Below are positions 37,534 through 50,499 of a DNA stretch of 64,000 bases, one piece after another (position 1 is the first letter of the stretch; the number at the start of each line of letters is the position of its first letter). The stretch lies in NCBI GenBank assembly GCA_029339505.1, contig JAQISU010000115.1, positions 1,161,001 through 1,225,000 of the forward strand, in the 5' to 3' direction. Both the position numbers and the translations under genes were made by a program. The notes below the pieces were generated by a model, which was given only the letters and a program-made list of their open reading frames with translations, was not told where the DNA came from and ran no database searches. This stretch comes from Unio delphinus. Its lineage: Eukaryota > Mollusca > Bivalvia > Unionida > Unionidae.

Positions 37534-38934
37534 ATGAAAGATCTAGACCAGAAACTTTCACATTTACATGTGCAAGAAAGAAATGAACTGAAAGAGTTAT
37601 TTGAATATGAGCACCTATTTCCAGATGTTCCTACAAGGACAAACAAAAATTTTCATGACGTTGAAATTGTAAGTTCTAAACCTGTCAAACAACATCCATA
37701 CAGGATGAATCCACTCAAACAGGAATACTTAAAGAAGGAAATTCAATATTTGCTGGAGAATGATTTTATCGAGCCCAGTAAAAGTGATTGGAGTTTACCA
37801 CGCATACTTGTTCCAAAACCAGATAGAACTTTCCGTATGTGCACTGATTATAGTAAGGTGAACAGTGTGACAAAAACAGATTCATTCCCATTACCAAGAA
37901 TTGACGATTCTATTGATAAAATCGGGAATGCCAAGTATGTCACCAAATTTGACCTTCTGAAAGGATTTTGGCAGATTCCACTAACGGAAAGAGCAAAGGA
38001 AATCTCGGCATTTGTGACTCCAGATGGACTTTACCAATATAAAGTAATTCCTTTCGGAATGAAAGGGTCACCAAGTACATTTCAACGTCTCATGAATATG
38101 ATGACCTCTGGTCTAGAAAAGTGTGATGCCTATATAGATGACGTCATCATCTACAACGAAACCTGGATAGAACATCTAGCAACAATTCGAAAATTCTTTG
38201 ACAGACTCACTGATGCATGTTTGACAGTGAATATATCTAAACGTGAGTTCTACTGTGCTAGTGTGAGTTTCATAGGACATATTGTGGGACATGGACAAGT
38301 TAAACCAATACATGCTAAGGTTGAGGATATTTCTAAATTCCCTGTGCCTGAAAATAGAAAGCAACTGATGCGATTTTTAGGTATGGCCGGATACTATCGG
38401 AAATTTTGTTGCAATTTTTCTATAATTGCAGAACCTCTGATAAATTTATTAAGTAGAAGAAAAAGTTATATTGGACTGGAAAATATAAGGAGGCTTTTGA
38501 CAAGATAAAAGCCATACTTGAAACCGCACCAGTTCTTGCAGCTCCAAATTTCCGTCAGTCTTTCAAATTATATGTCGATGCAAGTGATGTTGGTGTTGGA
38601 GCAGTTTTAATTCAAAAAGACAAAAATAGTATTGAACATCCAGTGTGCTATTTTTCAAAGAAAGTAAATAAGCACCAGAGAAATTTATTCAACTATCGAG
38701 AAGGAATGTTTGGCATTGATTTTGGCTTTACAACATTTTGAAGTTTATCGTAGTTCAGCTCATTCTTCGATCATAGTTTTTAGTGACCACAATCACCTTA
38801 CTTTCATCGGCAAGATGAAAAATAAAAATCAAAGATTACTAAGGTGGAGTTTGTTATTACAGGAATATAACCTTGACATCCGGCACATCAAGTGAAAAGA
38901 TAATTTAATAGCAGACGCTCTTTCCCGTGTATAA
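37534..38934 (+). pseudogene. Reverse transcriptase and RNase H of Gmr1-like element, copy 2
   Basis: A 324-codon frame encodes a Ty3/gypsy RT with TKFDLLKGFWQIPL (motif A Asp kept), PFGMKGSPSTFQRLM and YIDDVIIY (motif C). A shift near 38500 leads to the RNase H part (YVDASDVGVGA), then a further frame with SDHNHLTFIGK. It ends IADALSRV at 38931 and a TAA. An extra TGA at about 38892 interrupts the end. No integrase follows, which confirms the unusual order. The RT domain itself reads as intact. Confidence 0.9.
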
Positions 38935-40680
38935 CAATATATAAACCAAGCTGTATTCTAAGGTGGAACACACCCGAATGGAGACCCTATTGAACGATCT
39001 ATGCATATGTCCACGACGTCTTTGATATAGCAGAGGGCCATGACATAAAGACTATGACGCTGACAGAGTTAAAACAGCTGAAAACTGAAGCAAATGCCTG
39101 CATTGCGTTTGCAGCAATAATGTTGCCCGCCTAAATCACTGGTCACAGATCATTAGGCGGTGAAGATAGCAAACAGATGCATGATAGACCAGAGACCACG
39201 TACGCGATCACATAAATGTCAGGTTGAAAAAGAAGAGAAATCAAACGTTGAGTGCATCATGTACAAAGTAATTGTGACCAACCTTACCATTTTGGGCTTC
39301 GAAGGTTTGAACCGAACAGTGGAGTTTGGCAACGTTCACTACCGATTTTGTAGACCACGATCATGAAATGCAGGGTCAGAATATAGGCATTCGGCTTTAT
39401 ATGCATCATGATTAAAATCACCATGGAAACGGCCTGATTGTTTCGCAGGGTATTCACAAGATTCCGCGCCATCAATAAATTGAAGACAAGAGCATGCACC
39501 TCAAAAACACAAAATTGCCGACGACACGGTCGGATGGTCGCACTATAATACTAAGTCGAAACGACAAACCACAACTGGAGTGGAACATACATTAGAAACA
39601 ATCAACAAGCTCACCCCTATGTGTGGTCTAGAATGAATAGGGTTTTATGGAGCTGGCACAGAGAAATCATCCAACAAGCATTTATAACCATTCTTCGGAT
39701 TTATGTTAAGCAGGAAAACAAAGAACTCAGCCAATATTGTTGGGCAATAAAGAAGTACTCTGCTACAGGTTTTTTGTATGTGGCAGTGATTACAAATCAT
39801 TTGTGCCAATCCTTAAAATCGAGTAAACGACGAAGGGTATTGGTGCACTTAGCGTAGCATGACATCGACAGCGAGATGAATAAGAATGAAGAACATAGAG
39901 AGCTTCAAACCAAAACATACTTTAGAGACATTGTTTGCAAGATTGTAATACCAGATGAACACATGTATTAGATATTTATTACATTAAATTGCATTAATTC
40001 AAAATGTACTGATACATTTATGCCATGATGCTATTAAAAGGTGATATTCGTATGACATAATAAGTGTGTGTGTGTGTGTGTATGTGTATGTGTGTGTGAT
40101 TTGTATTTTTAACGCAGATTTTACAATTTTGCAGTCGAATCGCTACGATGTCTGCAGCGTGGCAATTATAGTGATGCCTAGCACTGGGACATCATGTCGC
40201 AGACATGTAGCATGATGTCTCACCCAGTTTTATTATTCTGACACCAGGCTTAACACTAACCTTTTAATGCTGAACGCCAAGCTAGGCAGCTTTTAGTACC
40301 ATTGTTATAATTATTTTGTATGATTCGTCCGGGAATCGAACCCATGACCGTCCGCAACCGAGGCAGATGTTCTAATGACTAGGCCACCGGATCGGTAGAA
40401 TAATGTAAATATAACTATCAAATTCTCTTATCTATAAAAATTGACATCTTGATATACAACAGGATAAAAGACTTTCTTTGAAATCTATTATGTTAGACTG
40501 AAATAAGAGATCCTGAACTTCCTCATTCCATAATCTTATAATTTTAAATGTTTGCAAGAAAAGTAACAGGAAAGATGAGGACAATAATATTTACTACGAT
40601 CACTTTATGCGTGCTAACCTTACATACTATGTTTCTCTGATTTAGTAACACTCAACTAAGAAGGTATTTATGTGTCAGGT
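38935..40680 (+). repeat. 3' flank shared by Gmr1 copies (copy 2)
   Basis: Same sequence as 20302-22046. It includes a family B SINE and ends where a fold-back repeat continues. There is no 3' LTR match to 33193-34020. Confidence 0.75.
40110..40400 (-). repeat. tRNA-derived SINE (family B), copy 4
   Basis: Paralogue of the SINE at 21480, with box B GGTTCGATTCC on the minus strand at about 40330. Confidence 0.7.
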
Positions 40681-41312
40681 ATCACAATCCCCAACAAAGT
40701 CAAAGCACTAGCCATGCAAAGCGCACTAAAAACGTGATTTAAATATTACGGTATCATTGCAACTGGGAATTTCCCATGCTTATTTGAATGAGATATTTCC
40801 TGTAAACATAGTGAATTATTTTAAAACGTGATAAATTTGATAAAGGACTGTTTTGCATTTTAATTCCGGTTATTTTTGTTTGTTTACCAACACAAATCTT
40901 TTTTTTCAGTAGATTTTTAAACAAATTATACACCTATGCAAAAAGCGAATGATACGAAAACAATTTTGCAACTTTATGTTAGCCAGTCTTATTTGAAGAA
41001 GCGCGATGAAAAGACGACACTATTGCTCTCAAATGGTTTTTCACATTTGTTAAAGAAACAATATTTGAAGATCAAAATTAAAAGCATTTATCAGAAAGAT
41101 ACATTATATACATTATGTTAAAATGCTGAACAAACTATTTACCATTACGTGTCAAGATTTTTTTTATGTCTGTGAATTAAATATTACGGCATCAGTGCAT
41201 GGCTAGTTCTTTGACTTTGTTGGGGATTGTGATACATGACACATAAATACCTTCTTACTTGAGTGTTACTAAAACAGAGAAACTTAGTATGTAAGGTTAG
41301 CACGCATAAATG
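40605..41312. repeat. Fold-back element: about 115-bp inverted arms, about 480-bp centre
   Basis: The left arm (40605-40719, beginning TTTATGCGTGCTAACC) is repeated inverted at 41197-41312 with only a handful of mismatches. It contains GTATCACAATCCCCAACAAA on one side and its complement on the other. The centre is AT-rich without a gene. The first 75 bases of the left arm are also the end of the 3' flank at 21972-22046. Confidence 0.8.
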
Positions 41313-41654
41313 CTCTGGGGTTTAGGTTGATGGTCACAATTGTTTGGCATAGTTAAGGAAAGATTGATAGAAGTAGTTTTTCCTAGTTCGCTATGATATC
41401 GAGTCCTTACGATAGAGTTTACATGTTTACTTTTGTTTCTATTTTTGTGTTCATGTTTCAATGGTTGTGTCTCTTTGTATTATGTACATTGTTGTGAATG
41501 GCTTCATTATGATTGACTTATAGAGTCATCCATGCCCCTAAACATGAATGCCAGATTATTATGTTGTGTCAGCGACGTCGTCTGATGCCATGCTAACCTG
41601 TTTCCTGACTTTTTTGTTGAATTTAGTGAATCTTATTTATTGGTCTTCATAATT

Positions 41655-41850
41655 TATGTGGACTGTATTATGATCCCTATACATTTATTGTGGACGACAT
41701 GATCTCCATACATGTGTGTGGACTACATGGTCCCCATACATATTCGTGGACAAAATAGTCCCCATACATTTATGTGGACTACATGGTCCCCATACATATT
41801 AGTGGACTACATGATCCCCATACATTTATGTGGACTACATGGTCCAAGTA
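41655..41850. repeat. 28-bp minisatellite, about 7 copies
   Basis: Units of CATTTATGTGGACTACATGG plus TCCCCATA, with variants. Confidence 0.9.
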
Positions 41851-41893
41851 TATTTTTGCAATAGTTTAGTCATAAGTATGTATTTAGTGATAA

Positions 41894-44335
41894 TTATTCC
41901 ATAACCACTAGGTGTTTCTCTAATAAAAGCAAAAGTAAACGTATTAATGGTATACAAGGTATCGAATTGTTTTTAGTTAATGATGTGATACCATCTTGTA
42001 AATCTTTTAAGTAATTTGATATAGTGATTTGGGTGAAATATTCTAAATTATGTCCGCCTGTACCATTAGCATTGCTATTCAACCCGTATATTGCATTGTT
42101 CTGTATAGGGTTTGTTTGTTTTTCTTCCGTGACAGAATTTGTTTGAGTACGGATTTCCTTAATAGTTATTTCTTTTTTCGATTGGTTAGTGTCTTCGGTT
42201 GGTGTTGGGCAAATGATTGAAGTCTTCTGTTGATTTCTTTGGATGTTTGCCTTTGTCTTGGCTATGTTATAGGGCAATTTCTCTGCATTCATTATTGCAA
42301 CAATTTTGATTTCATTTTTCTAATAAATACAATTTTCTGAAATGGGGCTGTGTGTTCCATTACAGTTCGCACACTTAGGTTCTTTTCTGGTGCAAATGTT
42401 CTTATGGTTTCCACCACAGTTGTTGCATCTGTTTCTGTTTTTGCAGTTACTGGAATAGTGCCCCCATCTCTTGCAATTGCTGCAAAAGCGTGGCTTATTT
42501 ATGCATTCCAGAGTGGGATATGAGTGTCCATCAAAGTAGACCAACAGTGGGGGAGTAGAGTTGAAGTTAACGTTTATTACATTTGATATGTATCCACTGT
42601 TGGTTTTTAATCTGATTGCATTGTTGATGTCTGCCCCTTGTGTGTACAGTTCATATGCTATTTCCTCGTTGGATAGATGTTTGTGTATTGCATATGGCTT
42701 AATGATCTTTTCGTAGACTATGTTGGTATTCCTTTCAACTTTGATATTTTCAACATTGATATTTTGTTTTGTTCCTTCTATGTTGTCCTCTTTCCGTGTG
42801 TTTTTCGGTTTAATGGGATTGTTTGTCTTCGTTACGTTGTTGGTAGTTGTGTTGGTGTTGAGTGTTTTATGTCTTGTGATCTTGATATTAATCGGTCCTA
42901 TTTTTTCCAACTCCATGTATTTGGCAACCTGTCTCAGTGTACTGCACTGAACAATTACATAGTTTGTTTTCGGTCTTATGATCTTGTATTCGCCTTGGTG
43001 TGCTTTAGTTAGTGCCGCCGTTATGGTTTTTCTGCTGAAGTTGAATAATTTAGTGTTTCCGCTACTAATGTATATTGTGTGTTCCTTGTTGTGATAATGT
43101 AGTCTGCTGTCTCTATTTCGATCCATGCTCCCTGGTTTATTGTTTTTGTTCGATTGCTGTTGATGTTGTTCCTTCTTTACTGTTATTGTTATTTTGCTTT
43201 GGTTATTCTCTGTAGTGTTATGCTTGATTGATTCCAATTGTGTTTGTTTATATTTGGGTTTTACAATCATGGGTTGTTTTCCCTTGCCTCGTGATGCTGC
43301 TTGTCTTTTGGGTTGGAAGGTTTGCAATTTACCAGGTGATAACAAAGGAATGATTGTTGATTGGTTCAGGCTGCTAAGGTTTATTCGTTCTTCTAGATCA
43401 GTTGTGTTGTGGTTGAGTATCATGGAGTATATCTTCAAGTTTTGTTTCTTTGGAGGGTCCTGGTGTTTGGCTCATATGATATTTGTGTTTGCTTCTCTTC
43501 AATGATTGGTCCAATTCCTTATTATTTTGTTGTTTTGGAACTATTTTACTTTCTTTTCCTTTTGGAATTTGCGTCTGTGGTGGAGATGGTGATAGTGGTG
43601 ATAAACATGGAGATGGGCTTTTGAAAGGTGATGTAGGTGGTGTTCTCCTTTCTAGGTGAGGTGTAGGGACAGGCGTTCTAAGCATTTCTATTGTTTGGGA
43701 ATGCTGTGTTGACGATGGTGATATTGAGGTTGGTTCTGATAAAGTTCTATCCTTCTCCAATTCTATGTTATTCTCTTTTTGAGAAGGTGTTAAGGGATTT
43801 GCTTGATTTACCCCCTCCTTCACAATAGTCTTGCTTACACATGTAATTGATAGTGGTAGTTTGGTTTTGGGTGAGGTGTTCATTTTTTCCATAACACTCA
43901 TAGTTGTTGTGTTGATTGGTGAGCATACTTGGGTTCCAAAGGGTTAAGATATAATTCTCTCCATCTCCCCATTCTCCATTGAATATTAGGTGGTATTGTC
44001 AGGAATGTGTGATAACACAATCAAAGGGCGCTCAACAACTTGGTTTGATGTGGGGCTAGAGGAAAATGTGCCAAACACTTTTTCTTAAAGGAATATGGGC
44101 TATCCACGGTGGGAAGGGTAGCCGTTCTGTTACTGAATGCATTGCTTTGGCTGTTAATGCTGGTGGTATTGGTCTCCCCGCTACAACATGTACTCATTGT
44201 TGTGTTGCCAATGGGGCTCATTGTTGAGTTGCCAATGGTGCTCATTTTTTCTACCAGTTTGAGGATGTTGTTTGTTTTCCTCATTTCGTACCGATTGGTA
44301 TTCATTTTGATCTGTGATCTAGTGACACGTGACAT
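41894..44335 (-). pseudogene. LINE ORF1 with three CCHC-type knuckles
   Basis: The main frame (43438-42320, 372 codons) ends with three knuckles (CSNCKRWGHYSSNC, CNNCGGNHKNIC, CANCNGTHSPISENC), the usual arrangement in ORF1 of RNase H-type and Jockey/CR1-type LINEs. The same frame continues through one TAG at about 42318 into 42292-41894. Upstream, Pro/Ser/Thr-rich frames at 43901-43398 and 44335-44021 look like the N-terminal portion, shifted. No ORF2 follows at lower coordinates; a minisatellite and fold-back repeat lie there. It may belong to the same family as the RNase H LINE at 22047, but that is unproven. Confidence 0.7.
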
Positions 44336-44579
44336 AGCTATGCTATAAATTGGATGTCAGTAATTTCAGTATGAACACTACTTGTTGTTTGTATAGTAAT
44401 AGTATCAAATGAAGTGATAATTGAGTAATAATGAAAATGTGAGTATTGGAGAATAGATGATAGATAATTTAAACAGCACAAATGAATGATTTACCTTTAG
44501 GTTTAGCCAAAATAATGTTTAATTACCTTTTTGATCCCGATTCTAAAATAATAATGAATTGAGTGATGTAAAACGTAAT

Positions 44580-44732
44580 TGATGCTGCTTGGCGGGCTGC
44601 CGGGCCACTTCTGTAGAAGAGAGTGCTGGGCAGGCTGCTCCGCGGGCTGCTAGGCCGCTTCTACAGGTCTGGACTCTGCTTGGCGGGCTGCTAATGAAGA
44701 ACGTTTCTTGAATTCACGATGATGACTTGTGT
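44580..44732. repeat. GC-rich imperfect repeats upstream of LINE ORF1
   Basis: Phrases such as GCTTGGCGGGCTGC and TAGGCCGCTTCTACAG recur two to four times, well above local GC content. The position fits a LINE 5' UTR or promoter region on the minus strand. Confidence 0.45.
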
Positions 44733-45155
44733 TGTGAATGGCGTATGTTGGATTATCTAGCGCAGATCACTATTTTAGTAACCGGCCCAAACTTCTTTCG
44801 AGTGAGGTCAACCCAGTTGACGATAGTTTTCTGCTCTCTATAAACACGTCTGTCCGTCTTGCTGTGGAATGAATGACTGTGGAGTCATGGTTCTAATTTT
44901 TCTTAAATATGAATTAAGGTCGCATGCGAAACTATGTGCTTTCGCGACCAGTGGTTCTAATGGCAGCCATTTGAGTAGATATATATCTTAAGCACGGACG
45001 TGAAGGAAAACATCCCTTACACTCACTTTCATTTTATATGCTATTCACAAAACATAAAATCTATCATCCACACACGGGGAAGCAGCCAAAACAAGCCACA
45101 TAATCTACTATCCAATATGACACAATATAACATCCACACAAGCGCTCATGAGCAT

Positions 45156-45212
45156 ACACACACACGCGCGCGCAAACACACACAAACACACACAGACACA
45201 CACACACACACT
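45156..45212. repeat. (CA)n-rich microsatellite
   Basis: Imperfect CA repeat with a CGCGCG interruption. Confidence 0.9.
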
Positions 45213-45305
45213 ATTATATCAGTAAAGAGTCAGTGTTTATAATTACACTACTACTCTCTCATACCAATTGGCAATTTGAACAGTTTCTTTTCTAGACATT
45301 TGGTT

Positions 45306-45321
45306 AGCCCTGAGAAGGGCT
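45306..45321 (-). other. Stem-loop resembling a histone mRNA 3' end
   Basis: On the minus strand the element is AGCCCT-TCTC-AGGGCT with AAAAC before and AACCAAA after. It is close to the six-pair, four-base-loop histone 3' signal. No histone coding sequence lies upstream on that strand, so it may be chance or a fragment. Confidence 0.25.
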
Positions 45322-47033
45322 GTTTTTTAAAACTCCCAAATACCCCTGGCTAATGCTGGCACCTCCCAGATCTAGCCCCGCACACACATCTCCTACTCCA
45401 ATCATTCTCCCAATTTACTCTTGTCATTGGGAGCGCAGAGGGAGAATGAGTAGCCTCAATTTCCCAGTCTTCACTTTGAAGGATAGTGAAAGCCTGTTCA
45501 CGTCTTCCTCTATACCGCAACCGTGGATGAAGTCGTGGTTGATGCGGCTGGGGTTGTAGTTGTTGTGACTGGGGTTGTGACTGTGGTTGGCGAACTGATT
45601 CTGGTTGTGGAGTCGTCCTCACCTCAGGTTTCACCTGACAGACTTCAACCATCATGAGGTGAGGTAAGATCGGTCTTCTCTTGTCCTCCTCCTCTTTCTT
45701 TTCTTTCTCCTTCTCTTCTTCTTCAATTTTTTTTTTAATATGAATTAAGGTCGCACACGCAACTATGTGCTTTCGCGACCAGTTAATGCCCGAGGGTCGG
45801 GCTATTTGATTGGTCGGGACCAAAGATAACTTTGCCTACACTAAGCTGTGTTGTCACAGTCTCCCCGGCACCCGCTTTAAATGGCAGTCTCGCCTTAGAG
45901 TAACATGTCGGGTCACGGCAAAGCAGGAAGGCACCCGGTTTAGGAAAGCTAGTTTGTCAAATTGTTTCACTCTAGTTAAAGACATAATCCTATCGGTTTG
46001 ATATCTTATTACTTCTAAAATAAAGTATTAAGTATCTGTGTAATTAGTGAATTGCCAAATAATTTAGTTGTACTTTAGATCAGTGTGAGAACAGGTCGAG
46101 CTTGAAATCAAGATTTCCAACATCTAATCAGAACCCGTGTTACGTAAAAGTAGATAAAGTCCAATGGATCAGCCATGTTTTCGTCGACAATCAGGTTAAC
46201 CTATTTCTGTTTCCCCACACTCCTGGATGTTGCCATTGTTTACGCATGAAACGCCCTTATTTCTAATCTAGTCCAGTTTTACTATGGACAGAAAAAATAC
46301 TAATAATGTGTAAGCCACCTGTGCAATTATACCAAATCCATATAGTCATAGAATTTTTCATCTTTCCTATCAATAAATAGTTCTAGTGCATAGTGTACAT
46401 GTTGTAGGTCCTTAACAAATTTAATTGCTAAAATGTCTAAGCGACATAAATGAGTGTAATCACTATTAGGCATTTTAGTTTGTTAATTTAGAGCGGTGGT
46501 CAAAATTGATCAAGTTAGATTTCGAGAAAGAGATTGTTCGAAAAGGGTACTAGTACCAAATGAGAACCCTGGTAAAAAAAAAAGAGAAAAAAAATTGAGT
46601 TGGAGTGGGATGTGATTGGTGTGATTTCATTTCTTCCTTCTTCTTTTTCTCTTCTTTTCCCTTTTCTCTTTCCCACTTTCTTCCTACTCCCTTCTTCCCT
46701 CTTTCTTTCTTTTTCCATCTTCCCTCCTTCTTTTCCCTTTCTTCTTACTTTTTCTTGTCGGTTGGTTGGTGTTATGTTTCCTTGAGCTATCACTATTTGA
46801 TCCCTGTGTTCTCATCACACTTGTATTTATATTGCCACTTGTCGGTTGACTGGTTTTACTGTACCTACATTGTGCCACTACTTAATGTAAAATTCTCTCT
46901 TTTCCCTTTCTCCTTCTCCCCTTTCTCCCCTTTCTTCCTTTTCTCCTCGCATTACAATGTTTATACTATCACCCCCCTTTCCCTTCCTTTCCCCTTTTCT
47001 CTTTCATTTTATATATTTATATTCTTCCTTCTT

Positions 47034-47492
47034 CAATTCTGGTATGTTCATCTAACGCCTCCATCGCCAGCTCGTCCAGGAGACGTCTAGCATTATCCAG
47101 GTGCATCTGAAGCTCCCTAAGCTTGTTGAGTCTGCTCATCTTCTTTGGGTTGATGTGCCAATGATAGGTAGCCATACTACTGACTGACCTGGATGTTTTA
47201 TAGCTGCAACCGTCTACTAGAGACATATGTGCAGCTTTTATAGACACCATATCGGTGTCCATTTAGTTCCTTAAAGGAGGGGAAGTATGCACTCCCTCCC
47301 CTTAGAGTTCGAGTGCTTAATTGCACCATATTTTAGTCATTAACAGGCGTTCCCCTGAATTACTAAAAAGTAACTATCAAGGGAAATGGCAGCCTATAGG
47401 GTGGGTAGGAATGGCAGTACACACACCCACCCCTACTCTAGATACCAATCAAAGCAGCAGCAATGGTAGCAAAGGAGAAGTTTTCCCACTCA
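47034..47492. other. Unassigned segment between LINE and Gmr1 copy 3
   Basis: The minus strand has an 82-codon frame (47262-47017) with a Leu/Arg-rich helical stretch (LNKLRELQMHLDNARRLLDE) that I do not recognise. The remainder shows nothing. Confidence 0.35.
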
Positions 47493-48200
47493 TTCATTCT
47501 AGACCACACATAGGGGTGAGCTTGTTGATTGTTTCTAATGTATGTTCCACTCCAGTTGTGGTTTGTCGTTTCGACTTAGTATTATAGTGCGACCGTCCGA
47601 CCGTGTCGTCGGCAATTTTGTGTTTTTGCGGTGCATGCTCTTGTCTTCAATTTATTGATGGCGCGGAATCTTGTGAATACCCTGCGAAACAATCAGGCCG
47701 TTTCCATGGTGATTTTTAACATGATGCATATAAAACCGAATGCCTATGGTCTGACCCTGCATTTCATTATCGTGGTCTACAAAATCGGTAGTGAACGTTG
47801 CCAAACTCCACTGTTCGGTTCACACCTTCGAAGTCCAAAATGGTAAGGTTGGTCACAATTACTTTGTACATGATGCACTCAACGTTTGATTCCTTTTCTT
47901 TTTCAACCTGACATTTATGTGATTGTCTATGTGATCTCTGGTCTACCAAGCATCTGTTTGCTATCTTCACTGCCTAATGATCTGTGACCAGTGATTTAGG
48001 CGGGCGACATTATTGCTGCAAACGCAATGCAGGCGTCGGCTTCAGTTTTCAGCTGTTTTAACTCGGTCAGCGTCATAGTCTTTAGGTCATGGACCTCTGC
48101 TATATCAAAGACGTTGTGGACTCAATATATGCATAGATCGTCCAATAGGGTCTCCATTCGGGTGTGTTCCTCCTTAGAATACAGCTTGGTTTATATATTG
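47493..48200 (-). repeat. 3' flank of Gmr1 copy 3 (inverted)
   Basis: It matches the first 700 bases of 20302-22046 on the opposite strand. Homology stops at 47493 (ATTCATTCTAGACC). Confidence 0.75.
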
Positions 48201-50195
48201 TTATACACGGGAAAGAGCGTCTGCTATTAAATTATCTTTTCACTTGATGTGCCGGATGTCAAGATTATATTCCTGTAATAACAAACTCCACCTTAGTAAT
48301 CTTTGATTTTTATTTTTCATCTTGCCGATGAAAGTAAGGTGATTGTGGTCACTAAAAACTATGATCGAAGAATGAGCTGAACTAAGATAAACTTCAAAAT
48401 GTTGTAAAGCCAAAATCAATGCCAAACACTCCTTCTCGATAGTTGAATAAATTTCTCTGGTGCTTATTTACTTTCTTTGAAAAATAGCACACTGGATGTT
48501 CAATACCATTTTTGTCTTCTTGAATTAAAACTGCTCTAATACCAATATCACTTGCATCGGCAGATAATTTGAAAGAGTGACGGAAATTTGGAGCTGCAAG
48601 AACTGGTGCGGTTTCAAGTATGGCTTTAATCTTGTCAAAAGCCTCCTGATATTTTCCAGTCCAAAAGAACTTGTTCTTCTACTTAATAAATTTATCAGGG
48701 GTTCTGCAATTATAGAAAAATTGCAACAAAATTTCCGATAGTATCCGGCCATACCTAAAAATCGCATCAGTTGCTTTCTATTTTCAGGCACAGGGAATTT
48801 AGAAATATCCTCAACCTTGGCATCTATTGGTTTAGCTTGTCCATGTCCCACAATATGTCCTATGAAACTCACACTAGCACAGTAGAACTCACTTTTAGAT
48901 ATATTAACTGTCAAACATGCATCAGTGAGTCTGTCAAAGAATTTTCGAATTGTTGCTAGATGTTCTATCGAGGTGTCGTTGTAGATGATGACGTCATCTA
49001 TATAGGCATCACAATTTTCTAGACCAGAGGTCATCATATTCATGAGACGTTGAAATGTACTTGGTGACCCTTTCATCCCAAAAGGCATTACTTTATATTG
49101 GTAAAGTCCATCTGGAGTCACAAATGCCGAGATTTCCTTTGCTCTTTCCGTTAGTGGAATCTGCCAAAATCCTTTCAGAAGGTCAAATTTGGTGACATAC
49201 TTGGCATTCCCGATTTTATCAATACAATCGTCAATTCTTAGTAATGGGAATGAATCTGTTTTTGTCACACTGTTAACCTTACTATAATCAGTGCACATAC
49301 GGAAAGTTCTATCTGGTTTTGGAACAAGTATGCGTGGTGAACTCCAATCACTTTTACTGCGCTCGATAAAATCATTCTCCAGCAAATATTGAATTTCCTT
49401 CTTTAAGCATTCCTGTTTGAGTGGATTCATCCTAAATGGATGTTGTTTGACATGTTTAGAACTTATAATTTCAACGTCATGAAAAGTTTTGTTTGTCCTT
49501 GTAGGAACATCTGGAAATAAGTGCTCATATTCAAATAATAACTGTTTCAGTTCATTTCTTTCTTGCACTTGTAAATGTGAAAGTTTCTGGTCTAGATCTT
49601 TCATAATTTTGGACTTACAAACATTCGTCTTTCAATATCAGTAGAATCTGATAATATTCTTTCACTGAGTTAGACAGATACAGCTGAATTAATTACATGT
49701 TTAACATGGCTGTCTCTTTCAAAATACAATTTTAGCATGTTTGTTTTGGTTTGCGCCTCCCAGGAGTATTTATGATGTAATGTAAGTCATTAATTTTCAT
49801 GTCAACTGTGTAGGGACCATAATATCTGGCCTGAAGAGGATTTTGTGGCATTGGTAAGAGAGCCAGGACTCTATCACCTGGCTGAAAACGCCTTTCCTTT
49901 GATTTGTTTTATCATATCTTGATTTTATTTTAGATTGAGTAGAGTGCAGATTTGCTCTTGCGACCTCACAAGCCTTTGACAACTTGTATCTAAAATCGGA
50001 AACATAATCAAGAAGATCGATCTCAGTATCTTCATTACAAAGAAGTTTCTCTTTCAATAACTTCAATGGTCCACGCACAGTGTGTCCAAAAACCAGTTCA
50101 AAGGGACTGAAGTCTAAAGATTCTTGAACTGATTCTCTAACAGCAAGCAATAGTAAATGAATGCCTTCATCCCAAGCTTTATTGGTATCAAAACA
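48201..50195 (-). pseudogene. Gmr1-like Ty3/gypsy pol, copy 3 (inverted)
   Basis: It has the same content as copy 1: integrase C-terminal part (50195-49797), RT (49604-48525, one 359-codon frame with FDLLKGFWQIPL and YIDDVIIY intact) and RNase H with frameshifts (to 48201). It shares with copy 1 the same abrupt integrase start and the same upstream sequence, so both derive from one rearranged parent. This is the longest uninterrupted RT frame of the three. Confidence 0.9.
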
Positions 50196-50330
50196 AGTCG
50201 ATTTTAAGGATTGGCACATGTGGACATGTCATCTGTTATAAAAGAATATCCCCATCCATGCATTACTTCTTGAAGAATAAGATAAAATAATATGTGATAT
50301 ACGTAGTGATTTATTAGATATTGTTATGTG

Positions 50331-50433
<103 letters not shown>

Positions 50434-50499
50434 ATTTGTTTGATTTTCTTATGATTGTAAGCTATATACATTTTGTATTTTGTATTTTACAAAATTTTT

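Larger units (their letters stand above)
44733..47033 (-). repeat. LINE 3' end copy with inserted or duplicated segments
   Basis: 46295-47033 matches the 3' UTR of the LINE at 22420-23110, including the pyrimidine-rich plus strand. 45737-45934 and 44733-44952 match 22047-22412. Relative to that copy there are about 355 extra bases (45935-46294) and a roughly 785-base segment (44953-45736), around which about 45 bases are duplicated. The 158-codon Gln/Pro-rich minus ORF at 45350-45823 spans these junctions and is not recognised. Confidence 0.65.

Noticed and set aside
42677..43012. Hydrophobic plus-strand ORFs across 42677-44348
   Set aside because: They are antisense to the LINE ORF1 with zinc knuckles, which explains the region better.
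45350..45823. 158-codon Gln/Pro-rich minus-strand ORF
   Set aside because: It spans junctions between LINE tail pieces and an unidentified segment; no domain or supporting context.
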